Assembly: GCF_019468465.1 (NCBI RefSeq)
Contig: NZ_CP080519.1
Span: 9,913,001-9,977,000 of the forward strand
Length of the DNA: 64,000 bases
Direction of reading: 5' to 3'
Source: Amycolatopsis sp. DSM 110486
Lineage (GTDB): Bacteria > Actinomycetota > Actinomycetes > Mycobacteriales > Pseudonocardiaceae
Part shown: piece by piece, positions 51,546 through 61,258 of the stretch
How positions within the stretch are numbered: position 1 is the stretch's first letter
How the letters are laid out: each line of letters starts with the position of its first letter
Position numbers and translations under genes: made by a program
The notes under the pieces: model-generated
The model's input: only the letters and a program-made list of their open reading frames with translations
What the model was told of the DNA's origin: nothing
Databases searched by the model: none

Positions 51546-53159
51546 TCACCCGGCGACGAGCGCGGGGCGCCGATCGTCGAACGCGGTGACGTGGAGGGCG
51601 TCGAGAGCGGGAGGCTGCCGTCGTGTCCACACCGCAGCGACGAAGTGGTCCGGGCGGACGAGGACGAACTGTCCTCGGTACGGCGCGAACTCGGCGTCGA
51701 GCCCCCCGTCCACGTCGACGAGGCACTCGGTGCCACCGGAGGGCAGCCGGTCGTCGATGGAGACGAGGACGGCGGTCGGCTCCACCGCATCGACAAGGTG
51801 AGCGGCCTCGGCGAGGTCCTCCGGGCTGACACCGATACCCAGAAGCGCCCAGCCGGTCCCCACGACCTCGTCGAGGAGCATCGTCCGTCCGCGCGAGGTG
51901 TCGAACGTCCTCGGTTGCCCGAGCATCACGCCAGTTGGCCCTACGGTGTCGTCGCACCGGGGTGCGATGAGGCCGGACTCGTAGACGTGCGGCGGCCGGT
52001 AACGCATCTCCTCGTAAAACGAGCGCGCATCGGCGTCGCGTAGAGCAGCGGCCAGGTACGCGTCGCGGCGCAGCGCGAACCGCCTGTTGGTCGACATCAC
52101 CACCCGGCCGAGCCGCTCCGAGAGCCGTACAGTCGCCTCAGCGTGACCGCGCCTTTCCCTCTCGTACGTGTCGAGCGCGACGGGATCGAGCCGGCCGCCC
52201 AGGACGTCCGCCAGCTTCCAGCAGAGGTTCGCGGCATCCCTGATGCCCGAGTTGAGACCCTGCCCGGCGAAGGGCGGCATCATGTGCGCCGCGTCGCCCA
52301 ACAGAAACGCCCTGTCCTGGTGCCACTGGTCGGCGACGAGCGCGTTGAAACGGTAGATGATCGCCCGCTCGATCTGCTCCGGAGTGATGGTGCGGAACGG
52401 CTCCAGGAGTCGGCGCACGAGCTCGAAGTCGGGTCCAGACTCGGGCGTGCCCTCCCCCGGGTGCAACAGGAACTCGTACCGGCACCGGCCACCGCGACCG
52501 GGGATGATCACATGCGGACGCGCCGGGTCCGCGTGGTGCATGCCGTATCGCTCGTTGTGGTGGTCGTCGAGGACGTCGACCACCAACCACGGCTCCGGGT
52601 GGCTCCGTCCCGTCATGCCGACTCCCAGCGTGCGGCGCACGATAGACTTACCGCCGTCGCATCCCAGGACGTACGGCGTATGAACCGCCCGCACGCCGTC
52701 GTCGGGCTCAGCGGCGGACGCGTAGCTCACCACCACGCCGTCCGGCACCAGGCCGATATCACGCACTTCGGTCGCCATGCGCATGGTCACCAGGGGGTGC
52801 GCCGCCAGGTGGGCGAAGAGTTCGCGCTCCAGGTCCTGTTGCGCGAACGGGTTCTTGAAGGGATACCCGAGCCGAAAAGGGCGTGGGGATCTTGCCTGGA
52901 AAACCGGAGCACCGGACGCGTCGTAGTACCGCGTCCCCGTGCCCGGCACGATCACTCGCAGGATCCGATCCGCGAGGCCCGCGGACTGGTACACCCTCAG
53001 CGACTCGTCGTCGAGCGAGATGGCTTTCGGTTCATCGCTGGTGGTGGTGTTGCGCTCGAACACCGTCACCGGCACGCCGCGTGCGGCCAGCAGCGCCGCG
53101 GCCGTCATCCCGACCGGCCCGGCCCCCACCACGACGACCTGGCTCTCAGTCCGATCCAT
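51546..53159 (-). CDS. FAD-dependent aromatic hydroxylase (MhpA/PheA-like)
   Basis: 537 residues. VVVVGAGPVGMTAAALLA binds FAD; GDAAHMMPPFAGQG is the second FAD motif; VLGCDGGKSIVRR is the DG motif. The C-terminal thioredoxin-like domain is present. It should hydroxylate a phenolic ring to a catechol for the dioxygenase. ATG 53159 has AAAGGAA upstream. Confidence 0.92.
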   Translation of the reverse strand: MDRTESQVVVVGAGPVGMTAAALLAARGVPVTVFERNTTTSDEPKAISLDDESLRVYQSAGLADRILRVIVPGTGTRYYDASGAPVFQARSPRPFRLGYPFKNPFAQQDLERELFAHLAAHPLVTMRMATEVRDIGLVPDGVVVSYASAAEPDDGVRAVHTPYVLGCDGGKSIVRRTLGVGMTGRSHPEPWLVVDVLDDHHNERYGMHHADPARPHVIIPGRGGRCRYEFLLHPGEGTPESGPDFELVRRLLEPFRTITPEQIERAIIYRFNALVADQWHQDRAFLLGDAAHMMPPFAGQGLNSGIRDAANLCWKLADVLGGRLDPVALDTYERERRGHAEATVRLSERLGRVVMSTNRRFALRRDAYLAAALRDADARSFYEEMRYRPPHVYESGLIAPRCDDTVGPTGVMLGQPRTFDTSRGRTMLLDEVVGTGWALLGIGVSPEDLAEAAHLVDAVEPTAVLVSIDDRLPSGGTECLVDVDGGLDAEFAPYRGQFVLVRPDHFVAAVWTRRQPPALDALHVTAFDDRRPALVAG

Positions 53160-53185
53160 GCGATTCCTTTCCCCGTAACGACCGG

Positions 53186-54154
53186 TCACGGGAGATCGAG
53201 GACAAGCGAGCCGCCGCTCAGCCGGGACACGCACAGGCACATCTGGTCCCCCTGTGCCTTCTGGCGTCCGCTGAGAAACACGTCGCGGTGGTCAAGCACC
53301 CCGTCCGCGACGCGGACCGGCAGGACGCAGAGCCCGCACTCCCCGCGCAGGCAGTCACTCATGACCTCGCAGCCGGCCTCACCCAGAGCATCCAGCGCGG
53401 ACTTGTCCGGAGGCACAGTGACCGTGAGGCCGAGCTTGGGGACGACGACCTCGAAGGTTTCGTTGGGCAGGCGCCCGCTGCTCCCGAACGTCTCGAACCG
53501 GAGCAGGTGGGACGGGTGTCCCGTGGCCTCCCATGCCTTCTGGGCGGCTTCGAGCATGCCGACCGGACCGCACACGTAGAGTTCGGTCTCCGGCGTCAAC
53601 CCGCCGAAGACTTCCAAGAGATCGAATCGGCCGTCCTCGTCCTCGTAGCGGACCCTCACCCGCTCCCCGTGGTCTTCGCGAAGCTCCTCGACGAACGCCA
53701 TGTCCACGCGATTGCGTCCGGCGTAGAAGATTTCGTAGTCCGTCTTGTCGGCCTTGAGTTTCCGCGCCATGCCGATCATCGGAGTGATCCCGATCCCGCC
53801 TGCGAGGAGCACGTACCTCGACTGCCGCGGGGTGAGACCGAACGTCTGGATGGGCGCGGTGATCGTGACCTCGTCACCCGGGCACAGCCGGTGCATGAAG
53901 GCGGATCCGCCCCTGCTGTGCGGGTCGAGCCGGACACCGAGGCTCAGCGCCGCGAACCGTCCGTCGTCGACGACGGAGTACGAACGGACCAGATGCCCGC
54001 CGCCGGCGGCGGGCACCAGCACGTCGACGTGGCTGCCCGGTTGCGGCGCCGGCCCGGCGGGCGGGTCCAGCACGATCCGCCGGATCTGATCTGCGACCGC
54101 GAAACTTTCCCGCACCTTGACGCGATGCCAGCTGGCCGTCTGACGTGGCGGCAT
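53186..54154 (-). CDS. vanB: Vanillate O-demethylase reductase-like subunit (VanB)
   Basis: 322 residues. FMN site RSYSVVDD, NAD site LLAGGIGITPMIGM, then a C-terminal 2Fe-2S ferredoxin with CLRGECGLC and a last Cys in MCLCVS. This is the phthalate dioxygenase reductase layout used by VanB. ATG shares a base with the VanA stop. Confidence 0.92.
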   Translation of the reverse strand: MPPRQTASWHRVKVRESFAVADQIRRIVLDPPAGPAPQPGSHVDVLVPAAGGGHLVRSYSVVDDGRFAALSLGVRLDPHSRGGSAFMHRLCPGDEVTITAPIQTFGLTPRQSRYVLLAGGIGITPMIGMARKLKADKTDYEIFYAGRNRVDMAFVEELREDHGERVRVRYEDEDGRFDLLEVFGGLTPETELYVCGPVGMLEAAQKAWEATGHPSHLLRFETFGSSGRLPNETFEVVVPKLGLTVTVPPDKSALDALGEAGCEVMSDCLRGECGLCVLPVRVADGVLDHRDVFLSGRQKAQGDQMCLCVSRLSGGSLVLDLP

Positions 54155-55218
54155 CAGCCACGCTCCGCGAGCGCGCGCTCGCCGACGAGATCGGCCTCCG
54201 CGGCGACCAGGCGGTCGATGAGCCGCCGAACCCACATGCCGCCGGCATCGATGTTCAGGTTGTAGAAGTCGTAGCCGGGGTGGGCCTCGATGGCCTTCTG
54301 CTGCGCGTTCAGCATTTCGGCGTCCTCGTTGAAGATCCCGTGGACCGCCCGGACCATGGCGGCCGTGTAGTCCTCGTCGTCGAGGTTGTAGTCGCGCATG
54401 CGCAACCAGAAGTAGTGACAAGACCGGTCCGTCTCGGGTGTGATCATGTCGAGCACCTGCCCCGTGACACCTTGACTTCGATCCCCTTGCGGCGCACCGG
54501 TTCCGGCCTTCGCGACCCCCACGTCGATGGTGATCGTCGACGGCGCCTGCCAGGTGATGATCTGCCAGCGGTCCACCGGGCCGTCGTAATCCGGGAAACG
54601 CCACTTGAGCTCGGCGTCCCACGCGGGCGGCGGCTCGATGCCGAGCATCCACCGGGTCAGCACCACCTTGTCGTCGGTGTGGCTGACCGAAAACGGGGTC
54701 TCCGCCACGGCGTCGTTGCCGATGCTGTTGGAATGGAGGTACGTCTCGTGGGTCAGGTCCATCAGGTTGTCGAGCACGAGGCGGTAGTCGCAGTCGACGT
54801 GGAGGGTCTCACCGCCTCCGGCCCACGCCGGGTCCGACGCCCAATGGAGGTCGGGCAGCTTGGCCGGATCCGCCAGGTTCGGATCGCCGAGCCAGACCCA
54901 CACCAGCCGGTACCTGCTCACCGTCGGGAACGACTGCACCGAGGCGCTCGGGTTGATGGTCTCTTGGGACGGCATGAACGCGCACCGGCCTCGCGGGTCG
55001 TAAGCGATCCCGTGGTAGCCGCATACCACGTTGTCGCCGTCGAGACGGCCCATCGAAAGCGGAACCAAGCGGTGCCAGCACGCATCCGCGAGTGCGGCGA
55101 CCTCGCCGCCTTCCGTGCGATAGAGCACCACCTGCCGGCCGCAGATCGTCCTCGCGGTCAGCGTGCGCCCGACCTCCTGCTCCCAGGCCGCGGCATACCA
55201 AGCGTTCAGAGGAAACAC
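54154..55218 (-). CDS. vanA: Vanillate O-demethylase oxygenase-like subunit (VanA)
   Basis: 354 residues. Rieske cluster CWH (N-terminal) and CGYHG, then the catalytic iron site DNLMDLTHETYLH. Family chemistry hydroxylates the O-methyl group, releasing formaldehyde and a catechol. NAWYAAAW at the N-terminus is typical. Divergent from an IclR gene and read from a good promoter. Confidence 0.92.
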   Translation of the reverse strand: MFPLNAWYAAAWEQEVGRTLTARTICGRQVVLYRTEGGEVAALADACWHRLVPLSMGRLDGDNVVCGYHGIAYDPRGRCAFMPSQETINPSASVQSFPTVSRYRLVWVWLGDPNLADPAKLPDLHWASDPAWAGGGETLHVDCDYRLVLDNLMDLTHETYLHSNSIGNDAVAETPFSVSHTDDKVVLTRWMLGIEPPPAWDAELKWRFPDYDGPVDRWQIITWQAPSTITIDVGVAKAGTGAPQGDRSQGVTGQVLDMITPETDRSCHYFWLRMRDYNLDDEDYTAAMVRAVHGIFNEDAEMLNAQQKAIEAHPGYDFYNLNIDAGGMWVRRLIDRLVAAEADLVGERALAERG

Positions 55219-55281
55219 GGCGACTCCCTTGTCGTGCAGACTCCCAGCGCAACCACATCGATCACGGGCCCACCCGGAGCA

Positions 55282-55321
55282 TGTCCTATTAAACGAGACG
55301 TTCCATCCGTCATACAGGACA
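55282..55321. promoter_or_regulatory. Inverted repeat TGTCCT/AGGACA in the vanA-iclR gap
   Basis: TGTCCT (55282-55287) and AGGACA (55316-55321), 28 bases apart. The distal half overlaps the predicted vanA -10. A likely IclR operator. Confidence 0.45.
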
Positions 55322-55348
55322 CTACCTACCCGGGTCTGCCGCGGTCAA
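55319..55348 (-). promoter_or_regulatory. Predicted vanA promoter
   Basis: Minus strand TTGACC (55348-55343), 18 bases, TAGTGT (55324-55319), about 100 bases from the vanA start. The remaining gap to 55621 shows nothing else. Confidence 0.55.
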
Positions 55349-55621
55349 CACACGCACGAGCCCGGCAAGGAGTCGCCGCACCTCCATCTACGCACTGAAC
55401 AGCGAAGATCCGCCCGGACACATTTCCGACAGACCGTGGCCCGAGACCCCGGGGTCCGCCGCTTGCCCGCGTTTCGTTGGCAACAATCACGATTGGTGAT
55501 CGCCCCGCGCGGATCGACAGGCCGCAGCGGTGGGCCGACAGTCCACGGCTGCTCGAGCTCGGCCTCCGAGTGCCGCGACCGGTTCGATTCGCTCGTGATC
55601 ACCGCCGGTAGGGTGCCCTGC

Positions 55622-56407
55622 ATGCCAGGACAGGAATCCAGCAGCTATCGCGAGCGCAACTCGACGGCCGATCGAACCCTCGACGTCCTGTCGCTGTTCA
55701 ACGACGACCACCCGGTCGTCGGCGGGGTCGAAGTGGCCAAGCAGTTGCAGGTAGCGCGCTCGACCGCTTACCGCTACTTGCAAAGCCTCGTGAGTGCGCG
55801 CTTCCTGGAAGAGGAACCGACGGGCGGGTATCGGCTGGGCATGCGGTTCGTCGAACTGGGCCGGCTGGCGAGGCGAGCGCACGACCTCTCGGACATCGCT
55901 GCGCCTGTCATCGTCGACCTGGCGGCACGAGCGGGCGAGACCGCCCTCATCACCCGGCGAGCGGGCAACCTTGTCGTCTGCCTCGACCGCGCGGAGTCAG
56001 AGACCCACCGGCTGCGGATCTCCTACGAGCGGGGGGCGGTGCTACCGATCAACGCCGGCGCCTCCGCCCTCGTCCTGCTGGCGTGGGACGAACCCGATTC
56101 GATCCGGCAGACCTTCGCCCAATCCCACCTGCAGCAGTTCACTCCGGCGACACTGATCGACGTGGACCAGCTGATGGACCGGCTGGAGCGGATCAAGCGC
56201 GACGGCTACGCCGTCACCCGCGCCGAGGTCGACGACGACGTCGTCGGCATCGCCGCACCGATCTTCACGGGCGAGAAAGTCACAGCGGCAGTCACGGTGG
56301 CAGCTCTGGCCTCGCGTGTTCCCAAGGCCCTGGAACGCCGGATCCTCACACAGGTACGAGAGGCGGCCGAAACGATCAGCCGACAGCTCACGATTGTGGC
56401 CGGCTGA
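55622..56407 (+). CDS. IclR-family regulator, divergent from vanA
   Basis: 261 residues. HTH QLQVARSTAYRYLQSL, effector domain GETALITRRAGN, YERGAVLPINAGAS and VGIAAPIF. Shares the YRERNSTADRTLDVL-like start with the two other IclR genes here. Likely controls the van operon. ATG 55622 or the in-frame GTG 55613 may start it. Confidence 0.92.
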   Translation: MPGQESSSYRERNSTADRTLDVLSLFNDDHPVVGGVEVAKQLQVARSTAYRYLQSLVSARFLEEEPTGGYRLGMRFVELGRLARRAHDLSDIAAPVIVDLAARAGETALITRRAGNLVVCLDRAESETHRLRISYERGAVLPINAGASALVLLAWDEPDSIRQTFAQSHLQQFTPATLIDVDQLMDRLERIKRDGYAVTRAEVDDDVVGIAAPIFTGEKVTAAVTVAALASRVPKALERRILTQVREAAETISRQLTIVAG

Positions 56408-56450
56408 CCAGCGCGGACTGGTTTCCCGCGTCGGCCGGGCCGGGGGAGAC

Positions 56451-57251
56451 CTACCGCCCGGCCCGGGCCACGGCCAGTTGCTCGCTGATCCGCGCGGCCG
56501 CCGAGCGCACCTTCGCGACGATCATCCGCTCTGCTTTCCGCGGAATGCGGGACACGACACCTGCGACGCTCACGGCAGCGACCACCTCGCCCTCCTGTGG
56601 CCCCCAGATCGGCGCAGCGATCCCGATTACCTCGACGTCCAGCTCGGACCGGGCAATGGCGTATCCGTCGGACCGGATGTTGTCCAGCCGGGCGACGAGC
56701 GCGTCCACATCGGTCAGCGTCGCGTCGGTGAACCGCTGCAGCGTCGCGCGGTTCAGAAGCTCCCGGACCTCCTCCTGGTCACTCCACGCGAGGAGGACCG
56801 TCGCGGACGCCCCGGCGTTGATCGGCAGCACCGCCCCGCGCTCGTAGGAAATCCGCACTCGACGCTCGCGGGACTCTGCGCGATCCAGGCAGACGACGAG
56901 GTCACCTGTCCGCCGGGTGAGAAGGACGACCTCCCCCACTTCCTCCGCCAGCTCCTCCATCACGGGTGTCGCCACTTCGGACAGCCCGACCGTCCGCCGG
57001 GCGAGCTGGGCGAGCTCGAGCACGCGCATCCCGAGCCTGAAGCCACCGTTGGGCGCCTCTTCGAGAAACCGTGCCGTCACGAGGGACTGCACGTAACGGT
57101 AAGCCGTGGATCGGGAAGCACCGAGCCGTTCCGCGACCATCGGACCCGTCACCGTCGCCTGGTCATCCGCGAACATCGTCAAGATGTCGAGAGCACGATC
57201 CGACGTCGCGTTACGCCCGCGATAGCCGGTTTCAGCGCGTTGTCCTGGCAC
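56451..57251 (-). CDS. IclR-family regulator
   Basis: 266 residues. HTH RLGASRSTAYRYVQSL, effector domain GEVVLLTRRTGD, YERGAVLPINAGASATV. Very close in sequence to the convergent IclR gene, so a probable duplication. GTG 57251 matches the paralogue N-terminus (PGQ...YRxRN) but has a weak ribosome site. Confidence 0.9.
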   Translation of the reverse strand: MPGQRAETGYRGRNATSDRALDILTMFADDQATVTGPMVAERLGASRSTAYRYVQSLVTARFLEEAPNGGFRLGMRVLELAQLARRTVGLSEVATPVMEELAEEVGEVVLLTRRTGDLVVCLDRAESRERRVRISYERGAVLPINAGASATVLLAWSDQEEVRELLNRATLQRFTDATLTDVDALVARLDNIRSDGYAIARSELDVEVIGIAAPIWGPQEGEVVAAVSVAGVVSRIPRKAERMIVAKVRSAAARISEQLAVARAGR

Positions 57252-57373
57252 GCACGACAGTCTAGGGCAGGCCGGCCGCCTGACGGCGAGCCAGCCCACA
57301 TCCCTGGTCCGTAGTCGTCGCGGGTGCGGCGGGCCGGCGTCGACGACTTGGCGGGCGTCGCTGAGTTCCGGGT

Positions 57374-58300
57374 TCAGTCCCGCACGCCAGCCGTCAGTTC
57401 GCGGGACAGCGTCAGCGAACGCAACGCTTCCTCCGACGACGTCCCGGCCTCGGCGTGGTAGATCGCCAGCGACTGGTCCTCGTCGCCGGGAAGCGTGAAA
57501 GTCTCGTAGCAGACGGTCAGTTCGCCGACGGCTGGGTGGTTGATCCGCATGCGGCCGTGCGTCTTTCGCTTGACCTGGTGGGCGTCCCACATGCGCCGGA
57601 AGTCCGCGCTGACCGACAGGTCCGCGAGAAGTTCTCCCAGCTGCGGGTCGTTCGGATGGCGGCCGGCGTACCAGCGCAGGTGACCGACGACGTCGGCCGC
57701 CTTGGCCTCCCAGTCAGCGAAACGCTGCCGGGCCCGGGGTTCGAGGAAGGCGACCCGCCCCCAGTTGCGGTCGCGCGGGGCTCGCGCGTTCCAGTCGCCG
57801 AAGAGGACGCACGCCAGGCGGTTCCACGCAAGCACGTCGCTGCGGCGTCCCCACACGTAGGCGGGAACGCTGTCCAACGCCGACAGCATCTCGAGCAGCT
57901 CGGGCCGTACTTGCTGGCGCCGCAGCTCGACACCCTGCTTGCGCCGCGGCGGCCTGGCGAGGTGCACCAAGTGCGCGTGCTCGGCCTCGGAAAGGCCGAG
58001 CGCCGAGGAGATCGCGTCGAGGACCTCGTTCGAGACGTTCTGGCCGTTGCCCTGCTCGAGGCGCGTGTAGTACGCAGCCGACACTCCCGCGACCTGGGCC
58101 AGCTCTTCGCGGCGCAGACCGGGCACGCGTCGGCGGCGGTTGTACTCCCGCAGCCCGACGTCGGCCGGTTTGAGCCGGGCCCGCCGGCTGCGCAGGAATT
58201 CGCCGAGTTCTGTGCGCTGGTCGAAGTGCAGCTCCGGGCACACGGGGGCGGGGCTCGCTGCGGTCGTCGTGCCGGTGCGGATGCCGGGGTCGGTCGCCAT
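57374..58300 (-). CDS. XRE regulator with MmyB-like ligand domain
   Basis: 308 residues. HTH RREELAQVAGVSAAYYTRLEQG (about 60-100), then the MmyB-like domain with VYVWGRR-type VPAYVWGRRSDVLAWNRLA and VCYETFTLPGDEDQSLAIYHAE at the end. The family senses fatty acid-like ligands. It lies 28 bases from the FUSC gene upstream on the same strand. Confidence 0.92.
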   Translation of the reverse strand: MATDPGIRTGTTTAASPAPVCPELHFDQRTELGEFLRSRRARLKPADVGLREYNRRRRVPGLRREELAQVAGVSAAYYTRLEQGNGQNVSNEVLDAISSALGLSEAEHAHLVHLARPPRRKQGVELRRQQVRPELLEMLSALDSVPAYVWGRRSDVLAWNRLACVLFGDWNARAPRDRNWGRVAFLEPRARQRFADWEAKAADVVGHLRWYAGRHPNDPQLGELLADLSVSADFRRMWDAHQVKRKTHGRMRINHPAVGELTVCYETFTLPGDEDQSLAIYHAEAGTSSEEALRSLTLSRELTAGVRD

Positions 58301-58328
58301 GCCGTTCAGTATTGCGCCGAATGCCCGA

Positions 58329-60158
58329 TCAGACCCCCCGGGAATCACCCGACGCCTGAGCCCCCGGCGCTGCCCCGAGGATGTTGCTGAGCAGGTGGTT
58401 TGCCGCACTGATACGCGGATAGCCGCGGATCGGGGTGGGTTCGGCGTCATGCGTGAGAGTCCCCCGTTCGAGTGCGTCGGCGAACCTGTCGAGCCCGCGG
58501 AGAAACGCCTCCGCGGCCTCCGCAGGCGGGGTGGGGCGGTCGTACGGGATCGCGAACGCGAGCAGCGCCAGCTCGTCAACGGCGTAGGTGACCTGGTCCG
58601 CGCGTTCGGCCCGCCGGTCCGGCAGGCGGTCCGCACGCGCGTCTTCGGCGACGCTGCGCAGGTCCAGAACTGTTTCGCGCAGCCGCCGCCGTGGCTCCTC
58701 GGTGTCGCCGAAGTCGAGCCAGCGTCGGCGGAACACGTCAGCGGCCGCGCGGATGGAGCGGGCCTGCACCTGCGGCAACCGGGCGGTGGTGGCGCGCGGC
58801 CACAACACGACGCGCAGCACCACGGCGAGGACGGCGCCGATCACGGTATCCAGCAACCGGGCACCGAGCGCGCTGCCGAACTCGATGCCCGGCACGGCGA
58901 GCGCGTACTGGAACAGCGGGACGAGGGTCACAAACGCGACTCCGACGCCGTAGACCACCGGCAGGAACACCTCGGCCACGAACTGCGCCACCATCGCGAC
59001 CACTGCGATCACCAGCGACGACGGTCCGCCCGCGAACACCGCGGCCGCGAGCGCGACCCCGGCTGCGGTGCCCACGGTGCGGTGCGCGGATCGGCGCAGC
59101 AGCAGCGTCACGTTCGACGCTTGTAGCACTGCCGCAACGGTGAGCCCCACCCAGTAGGCGTGAGCCAAGCCCAGCAGCCGGCCGACGAGCACCCCGGCAG
59201 CGACCGCGACACCGATGCGCGCAGCCGCGGGCAGCACGACCGCGCGCGGGGTCAGGGCTTGCCGAAGCTTCTCACCGACACGCGGTTCGGTCGCCTCCGT
59301 GTCGCCGACGCCGTGGCCGGCGAGCACCAGGTTCGCGTCGCGGAACGCCCGCCTGAGGCCGCAGTGGGCGGGCGGGGCTGCCGGGTGCCCACTGCGAAGG
59401 TCGTCGAGCTCCGGCTGCCACGCCTCCGCGGCGAGCGGCTCGGTGGCGTCGAACGAAACTGACAACGCGGAAGCGAGCACGAGGTCAGCCACCGCAAGCG
59501 ACCGCAGTGCCGCGGCCGACCGGCCGACCCGGGTCTGCCTTGATGTTTCAAGCCCGCGGCTCAGCGCGCCGACCGCTTTCCGTCTCGTGTCGGCTGCGGC
59601 GGAGGTCCCAGCTGTCCGAAGCACGTCCCCGACCGCGTCCCACACCTGGCCTGTCACGCGGTCCAATCCGTCGCCCGGCCCGATCACGCTGGACACCACG
59701 AACCCGGTCAGCGCCCCGGCTGCGACGAAGGCACCGTGCACAAGCGCGTCGGCCGGCCCCACCGGCTCCCCGGACGCGACCAGCACGGCCAGCACGATCA
59801 AGTACTCCCTCGGTGGCGGCACCCGCGTCGCGAGGCACGCGAAACTCGTGCCCGCCGCGGCCAGGCCGACGAAGACGATCGACAGCCACGGCGCCCACGC
59901 CGCGAGCCCGCTCAGTGGCACCAGCACCGTCAACGCGAGCCCCACCGCAGCGACCACTCGCAGCCGATGCCGCCGCGGCGCGTCTCCCGCGTAAACACCC
60001 GCCAGCCCGCCCAGAGACGCGATTGCCCCCAGGTCCGCCCGCCCGGCGAGCACCCCGACCAGCAAAGGCACCCCGACACTCGCCGCCCCGCGCGCCCCGA
60101 GCGGCCACCGCGCCACGAACGCCGCCGACAACGCGTGCAACGGCGGCAGCGCAGGCAT
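58329..60158 (-). CDS. FUSC-family transporter
   Basis: 609 residues. Two blocks of about five membrane segments (30-180 and 330-480) separated by a soluble stretch, the layout of FUSC/aromatic acid exporters. RRSAHRTVGTAAGVALAA is the conserved FUSC-like loop. It may export aromatic acids. ATG 60158 has AGAGGAC upstream. Confidence 0.87.
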   Translation of the reverse strand: MPALPPLHALSAAFVARWPLGARGAASVGVPLLVGVLAGRADLGAIASLGGLAGVYAGDAPRRHRLRVVAAVGLALTVLVPLSGLAAWAPWLSIVFVGLAAAGTSFACLATRVPPPREYLIVLAVLVASGEPVGPADALVHGAFVAAGALTGFVVSSVIGPGDGLDRVTGQVWDAVGDVLRTAGTSAAADTRRKAVGALSRGLETSRQTRVGRSAAALRSLAVADLVLASALSVSFDATEPLAAEAWQPELDDLRSGHPAAPPAHCGLRRAFRDANLVLAGHGVGDTEATEPRVGEKLRQALTPRAVVLPAAARIGVAVAAGVLVGRLLGLAHAYWVGLTVAAVLQASNVTLLLRRSAHRTVGTAAGVALAAAVFAGGPSSLVIAVVAMVAQFVAEVFLPVVYGVGVAFVTLVPLFQYALAVPGIEFGSALGARLLDTVIGAVLAVVLRVVLWPRATTARLPQVQARSIRAAADVFRRRWLDFGDTEEPRRRLRETVLDLRSVAEDARADRLPDRRAERADQVTYAVDELALLAFAIPYDRPTPPAEAAEAFLRGLDRFADALERGTLTHDAEPTPIRGYPRISAANHLLSNILGAAPGAQASGDSRGV

Positions 60159-60355
60159 GGCCGGTCCTCTCGTCGGGACAACCGTAATCGGGTGCCTCAC
60201 CGCATATCCCACCTCGCGGCGGGTCAGCCAGTCCCTGGCAGTCATAGTCCCGGGAAACGTAGGCGACGCAAGGTCTGGGTGGCTTCACGCGTTCGGCGTA
60301 GTTGTGGACCTCAGAGCCTCCGGTGTGGAGGCCCGTATTCCCGAGGAGTACTTAC

Positions 60356-60826
60356 ATGCCGCCGACGGCCACCCTGCCGCAGAATCCCGCGTCGCCGTTC
60401 GCGTCGATGCGCGGACACCACATCGCGATTCGCTACCCGGACTTCGAAGAGGCGCGCGCGTTCTGGGTCGACACCCTGGGCTGGCGCCTGGCGCAGACCT
60501 GGCCCTATGGCGACCTGACTCTCGGTTTCCTCCTGCCACCCACTCAGGACGACTTCCACCTGGAGATCCTCGGAGGACCGGGCGCCGTGGCCCAGCCCCG
60601 ATTCGCGAACATCGACGACAGCATGTCCGTCAACGGCTACAACCACGTGTGCCTGTCCGTGGACAGCGTCGACACGGTCCTCGCCGAGCTCCGCAGCCGC
60701 GGGGTGGAGATCGTCAACGAGCCCTTCGAAATCCTCGAAATCAGCGCACGGCTCGCGTTCTTCCGCGATCCGTGGGGCAACATCTTCGAGATCTCCGAAA
60801 GCACCGGCGGCGATCACACGCACTGA
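60356..60826 (+). CDS. VOC-family protein
   Basis: 156 residues. HHIAIRYPDFEEARAFWVDT, HVCLSVDSVDTVLAEL, FFRDPWGNIFEISE. The His and the final Glu could bind metal. GAGGAG lies eight bases before the ATG. Function unknown. Confidence 0.88.
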   Translation: MPPTATLPQNPASPFASMRGHHIAIRYPDFEEARAFWVDTLGWRLAQTWPYGDLTLGFLLPPTQDDFHLEILGGPGAVAQPRFANIDDSMSVNGYNHVCLSVDSVDTVLAELRSRGVEIVNEPFEILEISARLAFFRDPWGNIFEISESTGGDHTH

Positions 60827-60827
60827 C

Positions 60828-60844
60828 CCCGCCTGCCGGGCGGG
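60828..60844. terminator. Short GC hairpin after the VOC gene
   Basis: CCCGCC (60828-60833) pairs with GGCGGG (60839-60844), 2 bases past the stop. The stretch 60845-61258 holds no gene I can support. Confidence 0.5.
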
Positions 60845-61258
60845 CGCGACGGATACGCCGCCGCGCCTGCCAGCGGGGTGGCCGGCTCGCGGCGAACGTC
60901 GTCGTCAGCAACCACCGGGTCGTCGCTCTTCGCGACGGTCAACCTGCCGTGGCGCGTTTCATCTCCGGATGCTCGCGTAGGCGGCAGTCACCGCGGATCC
61001 GGGACCGCCACCGGGGTACAGAGCGCGCGAGGTGTTATCGAGTGGACGCCGCCCAGGCCACCGAGCTGATTGGGGTCCGCGAACAGCTGTGACCACGTCG
61101 CGCGGTGCGCCAGACTTGCCGACACGGCGGGCGCGGCGGCTGCCGTTGCGTTCTGCGTGGCGGGACAGGCAATTGCCGCCACCGAGGCGGTATCGGTAAA
61201 AGGGCCTTGCGGGGCACCCGGCCGGTTGACGACGTCGGCCCGATGCCCCCGCAAGACC

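Noticed and set aside
49701..52043. 780-codon plus-strand open frame
   Set aside because: Antisense of the FAH, dioxygenase and hydroxylase genes, typical of GC-rich third positions.
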